A stretch of DNA of 64,000 nt from Bradyrhizobiaceae bacterium PARB1 (GTDB taxonomy: Bacteria; Pseudomonadota; Alphaproteobacteria; Rhizobiales; Xanthobacteraceae): positions 620,001-684,000 of the forward strand of contig NKIY01000003.1 in assembly GCA_002256345.1 (NCBI GenBank), in the 5' to 3' direction. The notes beneath the pieces are model-generated. The model worked only from the letters and a program-made list of their open reading frames with translations. It was not told where the DNA came from and made no database searches. Position 1 is the stretch's first letter; every line of letters starts with the position of its first letter. Both the position numbers and the translations under genes were made by a program. Of this stretch, positions 19,365 through 28,734 are shown piece by piece.

Positions 19365-20330
19365 ATGGCCGCCACCACTCATGCCAAAGTCGTCATCATC
19401 GGCTCCGGTCCCGCCGGCTACACCGCTGCCATTTATGCCGCCCGCGCCATGCTTGAGCCGGTGCTGATCCAGGGCATCCAGCCCGGCGGCCAGCTCACCA
19501 TCACCACCGATGTCGAGAATTACCCGGGCTTTGCGGACGTCGTTCAGGGTCCGTGGCTGATGGAGCAGATGGAGAAGCAGGCGCAGCACGTCGGCACCAG
19601 GATTGTGACCGATCTCGTGACCGACCTCGATCTCTCGCAGCGCCCGTTTCGCCTGACCTGCGATTCCGGCGACACCTATATCGCCGAGACCGTGATCCTC
19701 GCCACCGGCGCCCAGGCGCGCTGGCTCGGTCTGCCCTCGGAAGACGCCTTCCAGGGCGGCGGCGTCTCGGCCTGCGCCACCTGTGACGGCTTCTTCTATC
19801 GCGGCAAGAACGTGGTGGTGGTCGGCGGCGGCAACACCGCCGTCGAGGAAGCGCTGTTCCTGACCAATTTCGCCTCGCAGGTCACGATCGTGCATCGCCG
19901 CGACCATTTCCGCGCCGAACGCATCCTGCAGGACCGCCTGTTCAAACACCCGAAGATCAAGGTGGTGTGGGACAGCGCGATCGATGAGATCTGCGGCACC
20001 CAGGGCCCGGCCAAAGTAACCCATGTCCGTCTGAAGAACGTCAAGACCGGCGCCACCACTGACCTCAATGCCGACGGCGTCTTCATCGCCATCGGCCATG
20101 CGCCGGCGACCGAGCTGGTGAAGGGCCAGCTCAAGCTGAAGCCCTCGGGTTATGTCGAGGTTGCCGCCAATTCCACGGCGACTTCGGTGCCCGGCGTGTT
20201 CGCCGCTGGCGACGTCGCCGACGAAACCTATCGTCAGGCCGTTACTGCCGCCGGCATGGGCTGCATGGCCGCGCTGGAAGCCGAACGATTCATTGCCGCG
20301 CACGCCCACGACCGCGTAGCCGCCGAATAA
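19365..20330 (+). CDS. trxB: Thioredoxin-disulfide reductase
   Basis: 321-residue FAD enzyme that reduces thioredoxin with NADPH. FAD-binding GSGPAGYTAAIYAARA at residues 13-28, redox-active cysteines Cys137 and Cys140 in CATCDG, NADPH-binding VVGGGNTAVEEAL at ~150-162, and the C-terminal FAD motif GVFAAGDVADETYRQ at ~278-292. Low-molecular-weight type, normal length. GGAAGGGG lies before the ATG. A LysR-type gene follows 42 bases downstream on the same strand, an arrangement common in Bradyrhizobium relatives. Confidence 0.97.
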   Translation: MAATTHAKVVIIGSGPAGYTAAIYAARAMLEPVLIQGIQPGGQLTITTDVENYPGFADVVQGPWLMEQMEKQAQHVGTRIVTDLVTDLDLSQRPFRLTCDSGDTYIAETVILATGAQARWLGLPSEDAFQGGGVSACATCDGFFYRGKNVVVVGGGNTAVEEALFLTNFASQVTIVHRRDHFRAERILQDRLFKHPKIKVVWDSAIDEICGTQGPAKVTHVRLKNVKTGATTDLNADGVFIAIGHAPATELVKGQLKLKPSGYVEVAANSTATSVPGVFAAGDVADETYRQAVTAAGMGCMAALEAERFIAAHAHDRVAAE

Positions 20331-20372
20331 CCACGAACAACTATGCCACGAACCCGCAACGGATCTACGGAT

Positions 20373-21266
20373 ATGGATTGGGATAAGCTCAAGGTGTTTC
20401 ACGCGGCGGCGGAAGCGGGAAGCTTCACGCATGCAGGGGAGCAGCTCGGGCTGTCTCAGTCGGCGGTATCGCGCCAGGTCTCCGCACTGGAGCAGGAGCT
20501 GGCGGTGTCGCTGTTCCATCGCCACGCCCGCGGCCTGATCCTCACCGAGCAGGGTGATCTCCTGTTCCGCACCGCCCATGACGTGTTCATGCAGCTGCAG
20601 GCAGCGCGCGCCAAGCTGACTGACAGCCGCGAGCGCCCGAGCGGCGACCTCAAGGTGACCACGACTCCCGGCGTCGGCATCAACTGGTTGATCCCCCGTC
20701 TCGGCGAATTCACGGCGCTCTATCCGGAAATCCGCATCTCGCTGATCGTCACCGACGAGGAACTCGACCTTTCCATGCGCGAGGCCGATGTCGCGATCCG
20801 CACGCGCAAGCCGACCCAGCCAGATCTGATCCAGCGCAAGCTTTTCGCCATGGGGTTCCACGCCTATTGCGCGCCGGAATACATCAAGCATTTCGGCACA
20901 CCGCGTACCCTCGACGAGCTCGACGGTCATCGCATCATCATGCTGAGCGACGCGCAGGTGTCTCCGCACCTTCAAAACCGCAGCTGGCTCATCGATGCCG
21001 GCCGCAACGGTAACGGGCCGCGTGAAGCCTATTTCAAGGTCAACAATATCCTGGGTCTGATGCGCGCATGCCAGCAGGGCCTCGGTATCGCAGCATTGCC
21101 GGACTATCTCGTCGAAGAGAACGACCGCCTCGTGCAGCTTTTCAGCGAGTCGGATTCGATCCAACTCGATACATATTTTGTCTATCCGGAAGAATTGAAG
21201 ACCGTGGCGCGCGTGCAGGTATTCCGTGACTTTATTGTCAGCAAGGCACAGCGCTGGCCGTCGTAA
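20373..21266 (+). CDS. LysR-family transcriptional regulator
   Basis: 297-residue regulator. The N-terminal helix-turn-helix is MDWDKLKVFHAAAEAGSFTHAGEQLGLSQSAVSRQVSALEQEL-like sequence, residues 1-45; the effector domain (residues ~90-295) begins at GDLKVTTTPGVGINWLIPRL. It probably shares a transcript with trxB. The ATG at 20373 puts the HTH at the usual distance; an upstream ATG at 20343 would add ten residues and neither has a good ribosome site. Effector and targets are unknown; linkage to trxB suggests a redox link, but this is only inference. Confidence 0.9.
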   Translation: MDWDKLKVFHAAAEAGSFTHAGEQLGLSQSAVSRQVSALEQELAVSLFHRHARGLILTEQGDLLFRTAHDVFMQLQAARAKLTDSRERPSGDLKVTTTPGVGINWLIPRLGEFTALYPEIRISLIVTDEELDLSMREADVAIRTRKPTQPDLIQRKLFAMGFHAYCAPEYIKHFGTPRTLDELDGHRIIMLSDAQVSPHLQNRSWLIDAGRNGNGPREAYFKVNNILGLMRACQQGLGIAALPDYLVEENDRLVQLFSESDSIQLDTYFVYPEELKTVARVQVFRDFIVSKAQRWPS

Positions 21267-21290
21267 CCCGCAAAATATAGCGGCCGTCTT

Positions 21291-21337
21291 TTGTCATGTC
21301 TGACATGCCCACGCTGTTGGCATGTCAGACATGACAA
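21291..21337. repeat. 19-bp perfect inverted repeat
   Basis: Left arm TTGTCATGTCTGACATGCC (21291-21309) and its exact reverse complement at 21319-21337, separated by nine bases. Each arm is itself nearly palindromic (CATGTC-T-GACATG). It lies 24 bases after the LysR stop and has no T-run after it. Confidence 0.7.
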
Positions 21338-21519
21338 GTCATGCGTTGCTGCAGGCCGGCTGCGAGGCTCATACTACTCAAACGCTGAGGCTCGTGCCGC
21401 GCATTTGTCCCCCTCCTCCAGTGGTGCGGGTCTCAGTTATCCCTCTTGGAAGGTGATTGTGTCGGCCTCTCGAAGGCCAATACCTCGAAGCCGGGCTCGA
21501 AAGAGACCGGCTTTTTTTT
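21338..21519 (+). ncRNA. Possible small RNA or long 3' UTR ending in a terminator
   Basis: This gene-free stretch downstream of the LysR gene ends in a strong intrinsic terminator at 21488-21519 (AAGCCGG / CCGGCTT plus eight T), in plus orientation. No coding frame is convincing. Smaller hairpins such as GGCCTCTCGAAGGCC (21464-21478) are present. A separate transcript is possible, but I cannot recognise a known RNA family or a promoter. Confidence 0.3.
21488..21519 (+). terminator. Intrinsic terminator 220 bp downstream of the LysR gene
   Basis: AAGCCGG-G-CTC-GAAA-GAG-A-CCGGCTT followed by a run of T. It points in the plus direction, so it does not serve the convergent copper ATPase gene. 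Confidence 0.88.
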
Positions 21520-21581
21520 GCGTTTGGCGATAGATGGCAGAACCGATTGGGCGAAATCCGTCCTGCCATCTGCATTTCAGA

Positions 21582-23966
21582 TCAATACAATTTGACCTTC
21601 GCCAGTCGCAGCGCGTTCCCGATCACGCTGACCGAGGATAGTGCCATCGCGGCTGCGGCAATCATGGGCGACAGCAGGAGGCCGAAAACCGGATACAGCA
21701 CACCGGCGGCGATCGGCACGCCCGCCCCATTGTAGATGAAGGCAAACGCCAGATTCTGCCGGATATTGCTCATCACTGCCTTCGATAGTTCGCGCGCGCG
21801 CACGAGTCCCGTCAGATCGCCCGTCAGCAGCGTGATTCCGGCACTCTCTATGGCGACATCGGTCCCCGTGCCCATGGCGATGCCAACGTCCGCAGCAGCC
21901 AACGCAGGCGCATCGTTGACGCCATCGCCAACCATGGCGACGCTGCGGCCTTCACCGCGCAAACGCGTGACTACGTCACTCTTGCGCTCCGGCAACACGC
22001 CCGCCTCGACCTCATCAATACCCAGCGTCTTTGCGACCGCTTTCGCCGTCGTCGCATTGTCGCCGGTGAGCATGACGACGCGCAGACCATCGGCGCGCAG
22101 CTTCTTCAACGCGTCCGACGCCGATGGCTTCACGGGGTCGGCAATCGCCATGACACCAGCGACCTTTCCATCGACAGCCACGAAGATGGCAGTCGCGCCG
22201 TTCTGTCGCGCCAGTTCGGCGACATTGTCGCAAGGCGTCGTATCCACCCTCAACTCACTCATCAGCATCGCATTGCCCAGCGCCACGCGCTTGCCATTGA
22301 CGACACCCGACGCGCCTTTGCCGGACGGTGCAGCAAAGTCACTGACATCGCCCAGCCCCACATTGCGCTGCTTGGCTTTGTTGACGATGGCCAGCGCCAG
22401 CGGATGCTCGCTGGAACGCTCGATGCTGGCAGCGAGCTGCAGCAGCTCGTTTTCATTGAACCCGGCCGCAGGCGTGATGCCGACCAGCTTGGGCTTGCCC
22501 TCCGTCAGCGTACCCGTCTTGTCGATGACGATGGTGTCGATGCTTTCCAGCCGCTCCAGCGCCTGCGCGTCACGCACGAGAATGCCGGCATGAGCGCCGC
22601 GGCCGACGCCGACCATGATCGACATCGGCGTGGCGAGACCGAGCGCGCACGGGCACGCAATGATCAGCACGGAGACAGCGGCAACCAGCGCAAACGTCAG
22701 CCGCGGTTCCGGTCCGAACGTCGCCCAGGTGATGAATGCGATCACCGCCACGGCGAGCACGGCCGGCACGAACCAGCCGGCAACACGATCCGCAAGACGC
22801 TGGATCGGCGCGCGCGAGCGCTGCGCCTTGGCAACCATGTCGACGATCCGGGACAGCATCGTATCCCGGCCGATCTTGTCGGCCCTCAGAACAAGACCGC
22901 CGCTTTGATTGACGGTCCCGCCGATCACACGCGCACCTTCGGCCTTGCTCACCGGCATCGATTCACCGGTAACCATGGACTCATCGACGGACGAGCGTCC
23001 CTCGGTGACGACCCCATCGACGGGAATCTTCTCGCCCGGCCGTACGCGCAGCAGATCGCCGATGGCGATCGCATCAAGCGCAATATCTTCATCGCCATCC
23101 TTGCCAATGCGCCGCGCCGTCTTTGGGGCAAGACCGAGTAGCGCACGGATCGCCCCGGACGTCTGATTGCGCGCGCGTAGTTCGAGAACCTGACCCAACA
23201 GGACCAGCACCGTGATGACCGCAGCGGCCTCGAAATAAACGGCCACCGCGCCGTGATGATCGCGGAATGCAGCGGGAAACACACCGGGCGCCAAGGTGGC
23301 GACGACGCTGTACACCCAGGCTACGCCGGTGCCCATGGCGATGAGCGTGAACATGTTGAGATTGCGTGTCACCACCGAACGCCAGCCACGCTCGAAAAAC
23401 GGCGCGCCGGCCCACAGTACGACCGGCGTCGCCAGCACGAACGAGATCCAGTTCGACGTAGTCTGCGACACCAGTTGCATCATGCCGAGATGCGCGCCCA
23501 TCTCCAGCACGAAGACCGGCAATGTCAGCGCCAGCGCGATCCAGAAGCGCCGGGTCATGTCGATGAGTTCAGGATCCGGCTTGTCGTCGAGTGAGATCTG
23601 CTCCGGCTCCAGCGCCATACCGCAGATCGGACAACTGCCAGGTCCCTCCTGACGGATTTCAGGGTGCATCGGGCAAGTATAGATCGTGCCGGCCGGCGCC
23701 GGCGGCGCGGGCTCCTTCGGCTTCAGGAAGCTCTCGGGATCGGCATCGAAGCGCTCGCGGCAACGCGCGCTGCAGAAGAAATACTCCTGATCCCGATAGG
23801 TCAGGCGATGCTTGGCCGTCGCTGGATCGACGGTCATGCCGCAGACCGGATCGATCATTTTGGCGGGCCCCGCCTCGTCGTGATGGCGGCCATGCGAACA
23901 GCACCCCCCATGCTTGTGACCGGCATGCGCGTCGTGCCCCGTATGCGTGTGAGCTGTCTGTGCCAC
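21582..23966 (-). CDS. copA: Cu(+)-exporting P1B-type ATPase
   Basis: 794-residue copper pump. The N-terminus is His/Cys-rich (residues 1-30), followed by a YHS-type domain (~37-83; [22 protein letters not shown]) and a small heavy-metal-binding domain (~95-122; YTCPMHPEI...[10 protein letters not shown]) instead of the classic GMTCxxC domain. Membrane and catalytic motifs: CPC at 438-440, phosphorylated Asp482 in [23 protein letters not shown], the YN motif of the seventh helix (YNGAG) and MALSS of the eighth, which assign it to the Cu+ class. The GTG start at 23966 has GCGAGG upstream. A CsoR-like palindrome sits just before the gene. Confidence 0.94.
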   Translation of the reverse strand: MAQTAHTHTGHDAHAGHKHGGCCSHGRHHDEAGPAKMIDPVCGMTVDPATAKHRLTYRDQEYFFCSARCRERFDADPESFLKPKEPAPPAPAGTIYTCPMHPEIRQEGPGSCPICGMALEPEQISLDDKPDPELIDMTRRFWIALALTLPVFVLEMGAHLGMMQLVSQTTSNWISFVLATPVVLWAGAPFFERGWRSVVTRNLNMFTLIAMGTGVAWVYSVVATLAPGVFPAAFRDHHGAVAVYFEAAAVITVLVLLGQVLELRARNQTSGAIRALLGLAPKTARRIGKDGDEDIALDAIAIGDLLRVRPGEKIPVDGVVTEGRSSVDESMVTGESMPVSKAEGARVIGGTVNQSGGLVLRADKIGRDTMLSRIVDMVAKAQRSRAPIQRLADRVAGWFVPAVLAVAVIAFITWATFGPEPRLTFALVAAVSVLIIACPCALGLATPMSIMVGVGRGAHAGILVRDAQALERLESIDTIVIDKTGTLTEGKPKLVGITPAAGFNENELLQLAASIERSSEHPLALAIVNKAKQRNVGLGDVSDFAAPSGKGASGVVNGKRVALGNAMLMSELRVDTTPCDNVAELARQNGATAIFVAVDGKVAGVMAIADPVKPSASDALKKLRADGLRVVMLTGDNATTAKAVAKTLGIDEVEAGVLPERKSDVVTRLRGEGRSVAMVGDGVNDAPALAAADVGIAMGTGTDVAIESAGITLLTGDLTGLVRARELSKAVMSNIRQNLAFAFIYNGAGVPIAAGVLYPVFGLLLSPMIAAAAMALSSVSVIGNALRLAKVKLY

Positions 23967-23987
23967 TGCGACCTCGCTTCTTGAACG

Positions 23988-24006
23988 TATACCCTATGGG
24001 GGTATA
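23988..24006. promoter_or_regulatory. CsoR-type operator before copA
   Basis: TATACCC-TATGG-GGGTATA, perfect 7-bp arms, 21 bases upstream of the copA GTG. The TACCC...GGGTA layout with a G-rich centre is that of CsoR-family copper repressor sites. No csoR gene is recognisable in the window. Confidence 0.65.
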
Positions 24007-24429
24007 TGAACCTCACGCGAAGCGAAATCAAGATGCTTCGTTCAGAACGTCTCAAACGCGTACGTGGCCAGTTCGCGAATGGCGAAAGCACGTGGTTTCA
24101 TGAGGAGACATCGCCGGTCCACGACGCGAGATGGCAGAATCGATTGAGGATGCGGGCCGGGTTGGTCGATGACAGCGCAATACTCTGGCATTCCGAGTTC
24201 GCAAGCACGGTTGACGCCAGGTTACCCGATTTACCCGTCATAGTAATTAAACAATAAAAACACACGCAAACGTAAATAAACTCATCGATTCCAGAGCCGC
24301 CCTTTACCGCTGGATGAGAAGAGTTCGTGATCGGACCTATCGGCCTGCCGCTAGGTATTTACGTGTCCTTACATACTTATATCTAGCGTCCCGCGCAGAT
24401 TCAGTGCTCCCACCTGCGGTACGCGTTTC
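24007..24429. other. Gene-poor stretch between copA and the MHYT gene
   Basis: About 420 bases with no convincing gene. An 83-codon frame (24006-24257) starts inside the operator; its LRSERLKRVRGQ stretch weakly recalls the first helix of CsoR proteins but the rest does not, so a decayed csoR is only a guess. An AT-rich patch lies at 24241-24290. The promoter of the downstream c-di-GMP gene must be here. Confidence 0.35.
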
Positions 24430-26823
24430 ATGCTCACGATCTATAATTGCATTGCCAACGCCCACGATCTTCGTCTCGTCGGCCTTGCGGCCATCATCTG
24501 CGCAATCGCATCGGTTACTGCCGTTACCCTGCTTCGCCACGCCCGCGATGCCAAAGGCGGCATGAGCTATCTCTGGCTCGGAGTCTCCGCAATCTCGACC
24601 GGGTTCGGCATCTGGGCCACCCATTTCGTCGCCATGCTGGCGTTCTCGCCGGGCATCCCGAGCGGCTACAACATTGTGCTCACAGCGGTCTCGCTGGTCG
24701 CAGCGATCCTGCTCACCGGCGCAGGTCTCGCCATCGCGCTGATCCCCAACTTCCGCGCCGCTCCTGCCGTGGGTGGTGCTGTCGTTGCCGGCGGCATCGC
24801 AGCGATGCACTACACCGGCATGGCAGCGTTCGAAGTACAGGCCGCCATGCATTGGGATGTCACGCTGGTGATCGCGTCGATCGTGGTCGGCGCTGCGCTC
24901 GGTGCGCTGGCACTGCCGGCCGCCCTGCATGGCGACGGGCCATCATGGCGTATCGGCGGCGCGCTGCTGCTGACGCTGGCGATCTGCAGCCATCATTTCA
25001 CGGCGATGAGTGCCGTCACCATCGTGCCGGACCCAAGCATCGCGGTCTCGCCGCTCTCCGTCCCCGCCGCCTGGCTCGCGCTCGGCGTGGCGCTGATCAG
25101 CTTCGCCATCATCGGACTCGCAGTGGGCGGCATTGCTCTGGACATCCGCGACCGCCGCCGTACCGATCTCGAAGCTGATCGTATGCTCGGCCTCGCCAAT
25201 GCGGCTATCGAAGGCCTGATCGTTTGCGACGGCGACACCATCGTCACGGTCAATAACAGCTTTGCTGCGCTTGCCTGCGCTTCGACAGAGAGTTTTGTCG
25301 GCGAGAGTCTCGATGCCTGTTTCCCCGGCGATCTGCCGCGCGCCAGCCTGATCGCACGGCCCGATCAGCCGGTCGAAGCAAATCTCCGCACCGGCCACGG
25401 CGTCGCCGTACCGGTCGAACTGATCCTGCGGCAGATCGATTTCGCCGGCCAGCCGCATCAAGTGATCGCCGTGCGCGACCTCCGCGCGCGCAAGGAGGCC
25501 GAACAACATATTCGCTTCCTTGCCCATCACGACGCACTCACCGGCCTGCCCAATCGCAGCCACTTCAACGATCGCGTCGATGCCGAGATTGCAAACATGC
25601 AGCCCGGACGGAAGCATGCGGTGCTGTGTCTCGACCTCGATCGCTTCAAGGAAGTCAACGACCTGTTTGGCCATGCCGCCGGCGACAAGGTACTGCAGAC
25701 CATCGCGGCGCATGTCGGCAGCCTGCTCGACGACGGACAGGTGATGGCGCGGCTCGGCGGCGACGAGTTCGCGATTCTGATGCCGAACATCCGGCACAAC
25801 GCCGCAGCAGAGAAGATGGCACAACGCGTGCTTGAAACATTGCGCGACCGTGACGATGCATCGGAACTGGGCAGTGTCTCCAGCAGCATCGGCATTGCAC
25901 TCTATCCCGACGACGCTACCGATCGCGAGGCCGTGCTAGCCCATGCCGATACGGCGTTGTATCGCGCCAAGACCGACGGTCGCGCCACGTACCGCTTCTA
26001 CGAGAGCGGCATGGGTGATGCCGTGCGCGATCGCCGCATGCTGGAGCACGACCTGCGTAGCGCCGTCGCCGGCGGCCAGATGAACCTTGTCTATCAACCG
26101 CAGGAAGGCATGGAGCGCGGCGCGGTGATCGGCTTCGAGGCACTGCTGCGCTGGACCCACCCGACCCGCGGTCCGGTATCACCCGCGATTTTCATTCCGA
26201 TCGCGGAAGAGACCGGCGCTATTCTCGAAATCGGCGAATGGGTGATGCGCACCGCATGTGCGGAAGCCGCTAGCTGGAAGCAGCAGCTAACCATCGCGGT
26301 GAACGTATCGGCCGTGCAGATCTATCACGATAATTTCGTGCCGATGGTGCACCAGATCCTGTTGGACACCGGCCTGTCGCCGTCGCGCCTCGAACTCGAA
26401 ATCACCGAGACAGCGCTGATCCGCGATCTCAATCGCGCGCTCTCGGCACTACGCCGGATCAAGGCGCTCGGCGTGCGTATCGCCATGGACGATTTTGGCA
26501 CCGGCTATTCGTCGCTGTCCAATCTGCGTGCCTTCCCGTTCGACAAGATCAAGATCGACGGCTCGTTCATCAAATCGGTGAATAATAACGGCCAGGCGGC
26601 CACCATCGTCCGCGCTGTGGTCGGCCTCGGCCGCGGACTGGGGTTGCCGGTGCTGGCGGAAGGCGTCGAGACCGAAGCCGAGCTCAAGTTCCTCAACGAC
26701 GAAAAATGCGATGAAGTACAGGGCTACTTGCTCGGCAGGCCGGCAAGTATCGATCAGTTCGCCCATGTGACCGAGGGCCTGCCGGAGCAGGCACCGGTCG
26801 CGATAGACGCCAAGGTTGCCTGA
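24430..26823 (+). CDS. MHYT-PAS-GGDEF-EAL c-di-GMP signalling protein
   Basis: 797-residue inner-membrane protein. Seven hydrophobic spans (residues ~8-245) hold the three MHYT motifs (THFVAM, MHYTGM, HHFTAM), thought to sense oxygen, NO or CO through copper. A PAS-like region follows (~250-350). The cyclase domain has an intact GGDEF (RLGGDEFAILMP, ~440) but no RxxD inhibitory site five residues before it. The phosphodiesterase domain has EALLRW (~565), ITETALIRD and DDFGTGYSSLSNL, all consistent with an active EAL. Net activity cannot be told. No clear ribosome site precedes the ATG. A bidirectional terminator follows. Confidence 0.93.
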   Translation: MLTIYNCIANAHDLRLVGLAAIICAIASVTAVTLLRHARDAKGGMSYLWLGVSAISTGFGIWATHFVAMLAFSPGIPSGYNIVLTAVSLVAAILLTGAGLAIALIPNFRAAPAVGGAVVAGGIAAMHYTGMAAFEVQAAMHWDVTLVIASIVVGAALGALALPAALHGDGPSWRIGGALLLTLAICSHHFTAMSAVTIVPDPSIAVSPLSVPAAWLALGVALISFAIIGLAVGGIALDIRDRRRTDLEADRMLGLANAAIEGLIVCDGDTIVTVNNSFAALACASTESFVGESLDACFPGDLPRASLIARPDQPVEANLRTGHGVAVPVELILRQIDFAGQPHQVIAVRDLRARKEAEQHIRFLAHHDALTGLPNRSHFNDRVDAEIANMQPGRKHAVLCLDLDRFKEVNDLFGHAAGDKVLQTIAAHVGSLLDDGQVMARLGGDEFAILMPNIRHNAAAEKMAQRVLETLRDRDDASELGSVSSSIGIALYPDDATDREAVLAHADTALYRAKTDGRATYRFYESGMGDAVRDRRMLEHDLRSAVAGGQMNLVYQPQEGMERGAVIGFEALLRWTHPTRGPVSPAIFIPIAEETGAILEIGEWVMRTACAEAASWKQQLTIAVNVSAVQIYHDNFVPMVHQILLDTGLSPSRLELEITETALIRDLNRALSALRRIKALGVRIAMDDFGTGYSSLSNLRAFPFDKIKIDGSFIKSVNNNGQAATIVRAVVGLGRGLGLPVLAEGVETEAELKFLNDEKCDEVQGYLLGRPASIDQFAHVTEGLPEQAPVAIDAKVA

Positions 26824-26841
26824 CCGGCCTCTTAAAAACAG

Positions 26842-26870
26842 AAAAACGCGCGATGATATCGCGCGTTTTT
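26842..26870. terminator. Bidirectional intrinsic terminator
   Basis: 13-bp stem AAAAACGCGCGAT / ATCGCGCGTTTTT with loop GAT. The A-rich and T-rich ends serve both the MHYT gene (plus) and the ParA-like gene (minus). Confidence 0.92.
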
Positions 26871-26892
26871 CAAAAGTCGGAAGCGGGAGCGA

Positions 26893-27573
26893 TCAGGCTG
26901 CCTGCTTGTGCATCGCGCCGGAAGCCGATGCCTGACCGCGAATGGCCTTGATCGAACGCTCGATCGCCGCCCACAGCTTGCTGATCTCGCTGGCTGCGCG
27001 ACCATCCGCCGAATATTCGCGGGCGCCTTCGCCCTGCCCCAGTGCGAGCAACAGATCCGCACGGTTGGTGATCTGTCCCGACCACACCGGCGCCTTGAAC
27101 TTGGCAAGGGCTTCGCGGGCGAGCGACACGATGCGGCTTTCGGACTCATCGCGGCGCGCCGGGGCGCCGTTGATGACCACCGCATAGGGCTTGCGCGCCG
27201 AGCGGCAGGACTGGATCGTCGCCTGCACGGCATCGACGTCAAACACGCCGGGACGCGCAGGGATGATCACCATGGTTGCGTTCTTGATGGCATCGTCAAC
27301 CACGGCCGACGTATTCGGCGGCGTATCGATGAACACCCATTCGACACCATCGCGCTTCGCGGCGGCGAGGATTTCGGAAACACTGCGGGTAGCCACCTTC
27401 AAAGGCGGCTCGTTTGTTCCGCGCAGCTTGTGCCAGAGGGTGAGCGAACCCTGCGGATCGGCATCGATGAGCAAACACGGTTTCGTCGGTTTGTGTACTT
27501 GTGCTGCAAGATGAGCAGCCAGGGTGCTCTTGCCTGACCCGCCCTTACGCGATGCGAGAACAATGACGTTCAT
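26893..27573 (-). CDS. Orphan ParA-family ATPase
   Basis: 226-residue deviant-Walker ATPase. Walker A is KGGSGKSTLAAHL (residues ~10-22), Walker A' DADPQGSLTLW (~38-48) and Walker B VFIDTPP (~80-86). It is shorter than chromosomal ParA and has no N-terminal DNA-binding domain, and no parB-like gene or parS site is adjacent, so it belongs to the orphan ParA/MinD group that positions other cargo or stays uncharacterised. The C-terminal tail (ASASGAMHKQAA) is low complexity. A palindrome GAATCAG-TCCG-CTGATTC lies 36 bases upstream of the ATG. Confidence 0.88.
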   Translation of the reverse strand: MNVIVLASRKGGSGKSTLAAHLAAQVHKPTKPCLLIDADPQGSLTLWHKLRGTNEPPLKVATRSVSEILAAAKRDGVEWVFIDTPPNTSAVVDDAIKNATMVIIPARPGVFDVDAVQATIQSCRSARKPYAVVINGAPARRDESESRIVSLAREALAKFKAPVWSGQITNRADLLLALGQGEGAREYSADGRAASEISKLWAAIERSIKAIRGQASASGAMHKQAA

Positions 27574-27608
27574 ATGTTGGCCTCCAGATTGACCCCGGCG
27601 GCAAAAAT

Positions 27609-27626
27609 GAATCAGTCCGCTGATTC
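27609..27626. promoter_or_regulatory. Palindrome upstream of the orphan parA-like gene
   Basis: GAATCAG-TCCG-CTGATTC, perfect 7-bp arms, 36 bases before the start codon. Candidate operator. Confidence 0.4.
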
Positions 27627-27778
27627 GTTAAAGCATATTTTCGCCGTCGGTCAGATATATGTGCCTGTATTTCCTTGAATGTTGGCTTTTGAGTCACAGG
27701 TTGCGGCGCAACAGCGTTAAAAGTGAGTCATTGTTAGGTTCGACACCGCATTCGCGCAGCAACTATCATCTCCGGTTA

Positions 27779-28144
27779 CTACTTAGCGTGAGGATGCTTT
27801 TGCGGGGCTTGCTCGCTTTGTGAACGTTTTGCCGTTTTCTCCGCTTGGCGCTTTTGCCATTTGCGCTCGAGCCACCCGAGCAACTGCGCAACCGGTTTCT
27901 GTAGCGGTGGAATATCTTGTGCGATCAGAATGAGTCCGAGCGGCAGCATCCAAAGTCCCAAAATGGGCAAAAAGCTGAGAATGCCGCCGATGACGAGCAA
28001 AACGGCCAGCGGAAAACGCACAAAACGCGATGACGGTTTGCGCAGCCAGCTCACGAACCTTGCCGGCCCGGCCGGCAGCTTGGTCTCGAACCAGATGAAG
28101 TGCCGGTCGATCTCGGCCTTGTAGTCGATATCGGTGTCTTTCAA
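27779..28144 (-). CDS. Small membrane protein of unknown function
   Basis: 121 residues. A soluble N-terminal part (residues 1-38; DYKAEIDRHFIWFETKLPAGPARFVSWL) is followed by one long or two short hydrophobic segments (VRFPLAVLLVIGGILSFLPILGLWMLPLGLILIA, ~41-75) and a basic C-terminal tail ending in KHPHAK. The FLPILGLWMLPLGL pattern is conserved in small alphaproteobacterial proteins sometimes wrongly labelled as tryptophan synthase beta-like. No enzymatic motif is visible. It starts just after AAGGAGAC on the minus strand, which supports the ATG at 28144. Confidence 0.8.
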   Translation of the reverse strand: MKDTDIDYKAEIDRHFIWFETKLPAGPARFVSWLRKPSSRFVRFPLAVLLVIGGILSFLPILGLWMLPLGLILIAQDIPPLQKPVAQLLGWLERKWQKRQAEKTAKRSQSEQAPQKHPHAK

Positions 28145-28250
28145 ACACGTCTCCTTAGCATAGGGAGATGTAGCACGCTGCTCGTGTTCCCAACGTGTCA
28201 GTTTGTCACGGATTCATCGCCGATTTGCGGGCGCAACGTACAGCAGCACC

Positions 28251-28538
28251 TCAGACCTGACGTTTTAACGCCCTCGCCTTGCGCGGTTTCGCCGCCGGCT
28301 TGCGCGTGCTGGCCGGCATGGGCCGAAAGAACTGCGCGCAACCAGGACTCAACTGCGCCTGCTTCTGCACCATACAGGCCGTGACGCGATCGACATCGGG
28401 AATGGCAGAACTACACAGTCTGAAGGCATCGCCAGTGCACAACGCCTGTTGATCCGCCGTATAGTCCTGCGCATGCGCAGCGCCGCAGGCCGCCATCAAC
28501 ATCGCCACGAACAATGCCGCCTTCGCCTTCCCTGACAT
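28251..28538 (-). CDS. Small secreted cysteine-rich repeat protein
   Basis: 95 residues. A signal peptide (AALFVAMLMAACGAAHAQ) precedes a mature part with DQQALCTGDAFRLCSSAIPDVDRVTACMVQKQAQLSPGCAQFF-like sequence, which has the C...D...LC...P...R...C...LS..C spacing of the cysteine-rich (GLG1-like) repeat found in many rhizobial secreted proteins. The C-terminus is basic and proline-rich (RKPAAKPRKARALKRQV). GGAGGG stands five bases before the ATG at 28538; the frame upstream of this, to 29042, runs antisense through the SGNH hydrolase and is rejected. Function unknown. Confidence 0.78.
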   Translation of the reverse strand: MSGKAKAALFVAMLMAACGAAHAQDYTADQQALCTGDAFRLCSSAIPDVDRVTACMVQKQAQLSPGCAQFFRPMPASTRKPAAKPRKARALKRQV

Positions 28539-28734
28539 CGCGCCCTCCATGATGGTTGTGCCGGAAGTGTCGATGACCGGTGCCGACTTGGCAAGCGGCC
28601 GTCCGCCCACGGCACGGATGTCGCAGCGATCGCTCTTGTCTTTACGACGGCCCTGTAGTCTCTGCTGACCAGCCCGCCCATAAAACGGTTCCCGGAACAA
28701 TGACCGCACGACGAACAAACATGGCAGCTGCCGC

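Noticed and set aside
19278-21164. 628-codon frame antisense to trxB and the LysR gene
   Set aside because: It spans two well-supported genes on the opposite strand and has no recognisable motif; shadow frame.
24006-24257. 83-codon frame as a real csoR gene
   Set aside because: Only a dozen residues look alike, and the Cys/His ligands of CsoR are missing. Kept only as a hint in the findings.
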